From assembly GCF_900108565.1 (NCBI RefSeq), contig NZ_LT629971.1:4836001-4900000 (forward strand): DNA of 64,000 bases. Reading direction: 5' to 3'. The DNA comes from Mycolicibacterium rutilum (GTDB lineage Bacteria > Actinomycetota > Actinomycetes > Mycobacteriales > Mycobacteriaceae). Each line of letters starts with the position of its first letter. The first letter of the stretch is position 1. Below, piece by piece: positions 59,613 to 64,000 of this stretch. Position numbers and translations under genes: made by a program. The notes beneath the pieces were generated by a model, which saw nothing but the letters and a program-made list of their open reading frames with translations, was not told the origin of the DNA and ran no database searches.

Positions 59613-59630
59613 ACTTACTGACAAGTAGGT
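59613..59630. promoter_or_regulatory. Possible TetR-type operator upstream of the porin-like gene
   Basis: ACTTACTGACAAGTAGGT, an imperfect inverted repeat with 7-base arms matching at 6 of 7 positions, 39 bp before the gene start. Confidence 0.35.
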
Positions 59631-59970
59631 TCGCCTGTCAGCCGTTTTCGAAAGCTTGGCAAACCACGGCTGACCGGCTATCCGCGTCCGGCAAAGTCCG
59701 GTTGACCAGCAGCTTCAGCGGCAATGAGGCTCCGAATTTCTGCCTACGCGCGACCACCGCCGTCCGCCCGAGATATCTCGACCGCGCTTCCTGGCAATTT
59801 GCTGAAACTGTAAGTTGGCTTAGGTTACCGAACCGTAGGGTCGCGCTTTTCGACGGTTGGCGTTAGCGAGCGACTTTCCTGGCTCCGCCGCGGCGGTGGG
59901 GTTGCGCCCCGCCGACGGATCCGCCGCAGCCCGTGCCCGTAGCTACCGCAACGCGGCCTCTAGCAAATAC

Positions 59971-59997
59971 TTGACAGAGCTGGTCAATTTGTAAAGT
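59971..59997 (+). promoter_or_regulatory. Sigma-A-like promoter with overlapping dyad
   Basis: TTGACA, 15-nt spacer, TAAAGT. The -35 is the left arm of TTGAC-N7-GTCAA (59971-59987), a good repressor site. It would drive the sigma locus from about 60005. Confidence 0.5.
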
Positions 59998-60033
59998 CGA
60001 CGGAATCCGTAGCCCTCGAAAACTTTTCTGGAG

Positions 60034-60076
60034 AAAAGTGTCAGCGCGACGGGTGCATGCCGCTCTTACCTGTGAC
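60034..60076 (+). promoter_or_regulatory. Bipartite motif, copy 1 (candidate ECF promoter)
   Basis: AAAAGTGTCAGCG, 15 nt, GCTCTTACCTGTGAC. The second copy at 63784-63826 has the same two blocks and spacer. It lies 40 nt before ATG 60116. Confidence 0.6.
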
Positions 60077-60115
60077 CGCCACCCAACCGGGGTGGCCGCA
60101 CAGACAGAGACAGCC

Positions 60116-60765
60116 ATGACCACCTTCCAGACCGATCCGACACCCAGACCGTCGCCGCAGGTTGGTCGTCCAGCCCGCTGGGCGGCCCCGACCACGATTT
60201 CCTCCTCGACGATCCCGCTGAGCTGACACCGGTCGCGGACACCGACTCCACCCGGTCGGTGTCCCGGCACGCGCTCATCGCCGCTGCCCTGGCGTTCGGC
60301 ATCGGCGGCGGCGCCGCATTGGGCCTGATGGTCACCGACTTCGGCCCGGGTGACCCGACCCCGGTCACCGAGTCGCCGCGGCCGGCGGTGCTGATCACTC
60401 CCGAGGTTCCCGCGATGACGCTCGCGCCTGCTCCGACGGTTCCTCCGGTTGACGTCGCGGCACCGTCGGTCCTGCCGTCCGCACCGGCGCGGAGCACCGT
60501 CGTCGCGGTGCCGACGCCGCAGGCACCGGCTCCTCAGGCGCCCGCCGATGACGTCGCGCCGCCCCCGGCGGACGACGCGCCGGCACCCCAACCGGAAGAC
60601 CCGGCCCCGCAGCCGCCGGTGTTCGATGATCTGCCCTTCGAACTGCCCACGCCGCCGATTCCCGAACCGCCGGTGTTCGATCCGGATCTGCCGCTGGCAC
60701 CGGCTCCGGTGCCGAACCCTGATCCGTTCCCGCTGCCGGATCTCGACCTCACCGCCAAGCCATAA
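60116..60765 (+). CDS. Proline-rich single-pass membrane protein with a probable 5' frameshift
   Basis: The intact frame (60259-60765, GTG, 168 residues) has one transmembrane helix (HALIAAALAFGIGGGAALGLMV) and a long external Pro/Ala/Asp tail ending in repeated PDLPLAP/PNPDPF units. Upstream of 60259 the same frame remains open to 60076 and reads natural protein (SPLGGPDHDFLLDDPAELTP) but has no start codon. ATG 60116, correctly placed after the promoter motif, is in a neighbouring frame. A single missing base near 60150-60160 would join them into a 216-residue protein. First gene of the sigma locus. Confidence 0.6.
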
Positions 60766-60786
60766 CACGACGCGTGGAAAGACGTC

Positions 60787-62121
60787 ATGACCGCAATATT
60801 CGACCCGGACATCCTCGGCCCGGCCGACAGCGATGCGGAGCTGACCCGAGCGGCCGTCTCCGGCGACAAGCGAGCGTTCGCCATGATCTATGACCGTTAC
60901 TCGAACCGGCTCTACGACTTCTGCGTCGGCATGCTCGGCGACCGCGACGGCGCGGCCGACTGTGTGCAGGATGTGTTCTGCACCGCGGCAACGCAATTGC
61001 CGCGGTTGCGCGATCCCGACAAGTTGCGGCCGTGGCTGTATTCCATCGCCCGCAACGAGGCGTTGCGGCGGATCCGCGACCAGCGCCGCGAGACGCCCAC
61101 CGATGATCTGCCCGATACGGCGTCGGGCGATGCGGGACCCGAGGCGTTGGCCGCGCGGCTGGAGTTGGCCGACCTGATCGCCGACGCGGCCGGGGGGCTG
61201 TCCGACCGCGACCGGTCCGTTCTCGAACTGGCTTTCCGGCACGGCCTGAGCGGCCCGGACCTGGCCGCCGTCCTCGGGGTCACGCCGGCGACCGCCAACA
61301 CGATCGTGCACCGGCTGCGCCAGAACATCGAGCGCTCCCTCGGCGCGCTGCTGGTGTCGCGGCGGGTCCGGGCCGACGGCGGCTGCGCCGAGCTCCGCGC
61401 GATCCTCGACGGCTGGGACGGAACTTTCAATGTGCTGATGCGCAAACGGATCTCGCGGCACATCGAATCCTGCGCGACGTGTGATGAGCAGCGGCGGCGC
61501 CTCGCCAGCCCCGCTGCGTTGCTGGGCGCCGCCCCGGTGTTCATCCCGGCGCCGGCGTGGCTGCGTGACCAGACCCTGCGCGAGGTCCAACTGACCTCGT
61601 CGACTGCGACGGTTCACCCGATAACTGCCCGCGCCGACGAGGGCCGAAGCTCGGTGCTGCCGGTCGCGGTGTTCGTCATCGCGCTGATCGCCGCGCTCGG
61701 CACCGTCGCGCTCTGGGCGACCTCGCCGACGACGACCGTGCCGGCACCGATCGAGGCGGGCCAGACGATGGCCCCGCCCGCCCCGGTGCACGTGGTTCCG
61801 GCGCCGGTAACGCCGGGTGTCACCGCTGCCCCGGTGACACCCGGGCAGGGGGCAACGGTTGCGCCGCCTGCGGTCACGGAGCTGACCACGGCACCCGTCG
61901 CGCCGTCGTCGCCGTCGGTGACCGCGCCGCCTCCGGTCACCTCGCCGGCGCCGCCACCGTCCTGGCTCCCGCTGCCGGACCCGCCGCGGTGGCCGCAGTT
62001 TCCGCAGTGGCCGGATGGGTCCGGCCCTGATCCCGGCGATCCAAGCGATCCCCGCGGTACGTTCACCGGCCCGTCGGACCTCGGCAGCCTCCCTCCCGCG
62101 GACCCGCCGCCCGTCGGCTGA
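60787..62121 (+). CDS. Membrane-tethered ECF sigma factor fused to an anti-sigma-like domain (paralogue 1)
   Basis: 444 residues. Sigma region 2 is at about 23-95 (FAMIYDRYSNRLYDFCVGML, DCVQDVFCTA), region 4 at about 138-190 (FRHGLSGPDLAAVLGVTPATANTIVHRLR). Then comes a zinc-binding anti-sigma-type segment with H225-x3-C229-x2-C232 (RISRHIESCATCDEQRR), one transmembrane helix (289-311) and a ~130-residue external Pro/Thr/Val tail. Sigma and anti-sigma functions are thus in one chain held at the membrane, so release by proteolysis is a plausible activation step (inference). Starts 22 bp after the proline-rich membrane protein gene. Confidence 0.88.
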   Translation: MTAIFDPDILGPADSDAELTRAAVSGDKRAFAMIYDRYSNRLYDFCVGMLGDRDGAADCVQDVFCTAATQLPRLRDPDKLRPWLYSIARNEALRRIRDQRRETPTDDLPDTASGDAGPEALAARLELADLIADAAGGLSDRDRSVLELAFRHGLSGPDLAAVLGVTPATANTIVHRLRQNIERSLGALLVSRRVRADGGCAELRAILDGWDGTFNVLMRKRISRHIESCATCDEQRRRLASPAALLGAAPVFIPAPAWLRDQTLREVQLTSSTATVHPITARADEGRSSVLPVAVFVIALIAALGTVALWATSPTTTVPAPIEAGQTMAPPAPVHVVPAPVTPGVTAAPVTPGQGATVAPPAVTELTTAPVAPSSPSVTAPPPVTSPAPPPSWLPLPDPPRWPQFPQWPDGSGPDPGDPSDPRGTFTGPSDLGSLPPADPPPVG

Positions 62122-62151
62122 CATCAACCAACAACCGAAAGGACCTGTGTG

Positions 62152-62376
62152 ATGAACGAATTCATCTTGGAACTGCTTCTGCTGCTGCCCGCCCTGTGCC
62201 TGTTCGCCGTGAGGATCGCGATGCACATCGGGCGGGATGCACAGGAAATCGCTTCGATCATGGAGGAGGCGGCGCCCTCGGAGGAGAAATACACTTCGGT
62301 GTGGCACGACCCGGGCACCGGCTCCGCGCATGGCGACACCTACTTCCTCACCGACAATCGCGTCGCGCCGGACTGA
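62152..62376 (+). CDS. Small single-pass membrane protein between the two sigma genes
   Basis: 74 residues: an N-terminal transmembrane helix (FILELLLLLPALCLFAVRIAMHI) and an acidic, aromatic soluble tail (EEAAPSEEKYTSVWHDPGTGSAHGDTYFLTDN). AAAGGACC precedes the ATG. Not recognised. Its position inside the locus suggests an accessory sensor, chaperone or protease adaptor for the membrane sigma factors; that is inference. Confidence 0.65.
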   Translation: MNEFILELLLLLPALCLFAVRIAMHIGRDAQEIASIMEEAAPSEEKYTSVWHDPGTGSAHGDTYFLTDNRVAPD

Positions 62377-62469
62377 CGGCGGTCGGGCGATGTCAGAACA
62401 GCAAACGTGCCGAATACGCGCACACCCGGCGCCTACTGCGTACTCTGTGGTACGGCGATGGGGATCGCA

Positions 62470-63771
62470 ATGACCGCAGTACCGCAGTGGCACGTCGAGG
62501 ATATGCGCACAACCGATGCCGAACTCGTGCGCGGCAGTATGTCCGGCGATCGGGCGGCCTTCGCCGCCATCTACGACCGCTACGCCGACCGCCTCCACGA
62601 CTTCTGCGTCGGGATGTTGCGTGACCTCGACGGCGCAGCCGACTGCGTGCAGGAGACGTTCTGCATCGCCGCGACCCGGCTGCCGCAGCTGAGGGACCCG
62701 GACAGGCTGCGGCCCTGGCTGTATTCGATCGCCCGCAACGAAGCGTTGCGTCGGCTGCGAGAGCTGCGCCGCGAAACACCGTCCGACGAACTACCCGACC
62801 ATGAATCCGACGACGCCGATGCCGAGACCCTCTCAGCCCGAACCGAACTCGCCAACCTGATCGCAGAGGCCGCCGGCGGGCTGTCGGATCGCGACCGGGC
62901 GGTGCTGGACCTCACCTTCCGGCACGGTCTCGACGGCCCCGAACTCGCCGAGGCACTGGGAGTCAGCCGCGCCAGCGCCAACACGATGGTTTCGCGGTTG
63001 CGTCAGACAGTCGAGCGTTCCCTCGGCGCGCTCCTGGTCTCACGCCGCGCGCAGAAGAACAACCAGGGGTGTGCAGAGCTGCGTGGAATCCTGGCGTCGT
63101 GGGACGGCCAGTTCACCGTGCTCATGCGCAAACGGATCTCCCGACACATCGAGTCCTGCGCCGTGTGCGACGAGGAACGACGCCGGCTCGTCAGTCCGAC
63201 CGCCCTGCTGGCGGCGGCGCCGGTGATGATCCCGGCACCCAAGTGGTTGCGCGACAAGACAATGCACGACATCGACCTCGTCAGCCACGACACCGCGATG
63301 GCCAACGGCGCCGACCGTTCCACCGACGTGCGCGGGGCCCGCGCGGACCGCAGGCGAATGATGGTGGCGGCGTTGCTGATCGCCGAATTGGCGGCGGCGA
63401 CCGCGCTGCTGATCGCCTACATCAACTCGTCGGCGACCCCCGTCTCCCCCGCTGAGGTGAGTCAAACCGCGACGCCCGACCCGCCGAGCGCGCCGCCCCC
63501 GCTACCGCCGCCTCCGCCGGCACCGCCGCCACGCGATGAGCCGACCCCGCGGTCAGCCCCGCCACCGCAGCCGCCTCCGTCGATCGTCGTCGTTCCGCCG
63601 CCGGTCCCCGAGGCGGATGTGCCGCCGGCCGAAGAGCCGCCCGCCACGCCGGCGGCTCCCTCCACCAAGCCGCCGATGTCGTTCAGCCCGACGGCGGTGG
63701 TGACCCCGGCGCCGCCACCGGATTCCGACGGCGGCGGCAACCGGCGCTCGAGCCGGGCCGGCGCTCCGTAA
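62470..63771 (+). CDS. Membrane-tethered ECF sigma factor fused to an anti-sigma-like domain (paralogue 2)
   Basis: 433 residues, collinear with and clearly homologous to paralogue 1. Region 2 about 19-90, region 4 about 134-184 (FRHGLDGPELAEALGVSRASANTMVSRLRQ), zinc motif H226-x3-C230-x2-C233 (RISRHIESCAVCDEERR), transmembrane helix about 297-318, external tail very rich in proline (PPPLPPPPPAPPP). The ATG at 62470 overlaps the stop of a 27-codon frame as ATGA; an in-frame ATG at 62458 is the alternative. Divergence is greatest in the tails, so the two probably sense different things. Confidence 0.87.
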   Translation: MTAVPQWHVEDMRTTDAELVRGSMSGDRAAFAAIYDRYADRLHDFCVGMLRDLDGAADCVQETFCIAATRLPQLRDPDRLRPWLYSIARNEALRRLRELRRETPSDELPDHESDDADAETLSARTELANLIAEAAGGLSDRDRAVLDLTFRHGLDGPELAEALGVSRASANTMVSRLRQTVERSLGALLVSRRAQKNNQGCAELRGILASWDGQFTVLMRKRISRHIESCAVCDEERRRLVSPTALLAAAPVMIPAPKWLRDKTMHDIDLVSHDTAMANGADRSTDVRGARADRRRMMVAALLIAELAAATALLIAYINSSATPVSPAEVSQTATPDPPSAPPPLPPPPPAPPPRDEPTPRSAPPPQPPPSIVVVPPPVPEADVPPAEEPPATPAAPSTKPPMSFSPTAVVTPAPPPDSDGGGNRRSSRAGAP

Positions 63772-63783
63772 ATCGATTCGCGA

Positions 63784-63826
63784 AAAAGTGTCAGCGTAGG
63801 GCGGGTTGTCGGCTCTTACCTGTGAC
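63784..63826 (+). promoter_or_regulatory. Bipartite motif, copy 2 (candidate ECF promoter)
   Basis: AAAAGTGTCAGCG, 15 nt, GCTCTTACCTGTGAC, identical blocks and spacing to copy 1; 39 nt before ATG 63865. Confidence 0.6.
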
Positions 63827-63864
63827 AGCGACCAACGCGGCCGCAGGTAATCGACAGGAGCACC

Positions 63865-64000
63865 ATGAACACCGCCCCCACCGTCAAGAAGCTGATCACC
63901 GTGACGGCCGTCGCCGCCACGGTCGCGTTGGCCGGAGTCGGCTGCACGGCCGTCACTGCCGGGACCGCCATGCCGGACCGGGACGTCGCCGCGGTGTCGG
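63865..64000 (+). CDS. Exported (possibly lipo-) protein, N-terminus only
   Basis: The first 45 codons of a gene running off the right edge. A signal peptide (MNTAPTVKKLITVTAVAATV) ends near LAGVGC; the Cys could be lipidated although the lipobox is imperfect. ACAGGAGCACC precedes the ATG. It sits directly under copy 2 of the bipartite motif, making it a likely target of the upstream sigma factors. Confidence 0.6.
   Translation, partial: MNTAPTVKKLITVTAVAATVALAGVGCTAVTAGTAMPDRDVAAVS

Larger units (their letters stand above)
59575..60115. promoter_or_regulatory. Long divergent intergenic region
   Basis: 541 bp between the porin-like gene (minus) and the sigma-factor locus (plus). No coding frame is convincing. 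It contains a TetR-like dyad at 59613-59630, a TTGACA/TAAAGT promoter at 59971-59997 with an overlapping dyad, and the bipartite motif at 60034-60076. It is more AT-rich in its right part than the rest of the window. Confidence 0.6.

Noticed and set aside
62441-62446. TACTCT as a -10 for the second sigma factor
   Set aside because: The spacing to the ATG at 62458 is 11 nt and to 62470 is 23 nt, which does not fit a leaderless start; left unassigned.
59863-62598. Very long open frame on the minus strand (over 900 codons)
   Set aside because: It lies antisense to the first sigma factor and is Arg/Gly/His-rich with no family motif: a high-GC shadow.

Overview
The window reads as chromosomal DNA of a fast-growing mycobacterium (Mycolicibacterium type). 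It is very GC-rich. Gene order follows the M. tuberculosis Rv2728c-Rv2795c segment: miaB, recX-recA, ephG, psp genes, clgR, pgsA3, argA, ftsK, RNase J, dapA, thyX, dfrA-thyA, dapB, ald, pepR, gpsI, rpsO, ribF, sirR, truB, pptT. Several features point to the M. smegmatis side of the genus: a gluABCD uptake operon between miaB and recX, recA without an intein, a class A beta-lactamase next to ald, and no pspN or lppU.

Layout. 1-4.7 kb: membrane and DUF349 proteins and miaB. 4.8-8.0 kb: glutamate-type ABC importer. 8.0-11.3 kb: an F420-type oxidoreductase, two tiny membrane proteins, and overlapping recX-recA with a DNA-damage promoter region. 11.3-16.4 kb: a glycosyltransferase-like protein, ephG, and the envelope-stress cluster clgR-pspA-pspM with a SigE-like promoter. 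16.4-22 kb: argA, ftsK and small metabolic genes. 22.2-25 kb: a large secreted beta-propeller/Ig-like protein. 25-28.3 kb: RNase J, dapA, thyX. 28.4-31.6 kb: an accessory patch where an IS5-family element sits inside a GNAT gene, next to an ECF sigma factor with a SnoaL-like tail. 31.6-45.9 kb: folate and lysine genes, ald/aldR, blaS, pepR, gpsI, rpsO. 46-52 kb: ribF, sirR, a TetR/aldo-keto reductase pair, truB-pptT-pptH. 52-59.6 kb: hydrolases, oxidoreductase, enoyl-CoA hydratase, a frameshifted methyltransferase and a porin-like exported protein.

The most unusual part is the right end (59.9-64 kb). Two paralogous ECF sigma factors lie in tandem. Each is fused in one polypeptide to a zinc-finger anti-sigma-like segment (H-x3-C-x2-C), one membrane helix and a long proline-rich external tail. 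A small membrane protein separates them, and a frameshifted proline-rich membrane protein precedes them. A bipartite 43-bp promoter-like motif with a constant 15-nt spacer occurs both before this operon and before the exported protein that follows it. This looks like a self-contained membrane-tethered signalling locus.

A second theme is start-site architecture. About twenty genes have a TANNNT -10 element 5-8 nt before the start codon, the mark of leaderless mRNAs in mycobacteria. This fixes several start codons (miaB, pgsA3, thyA, ribF, the CocE-type hydrolase) and yields very compact divergent promoters.
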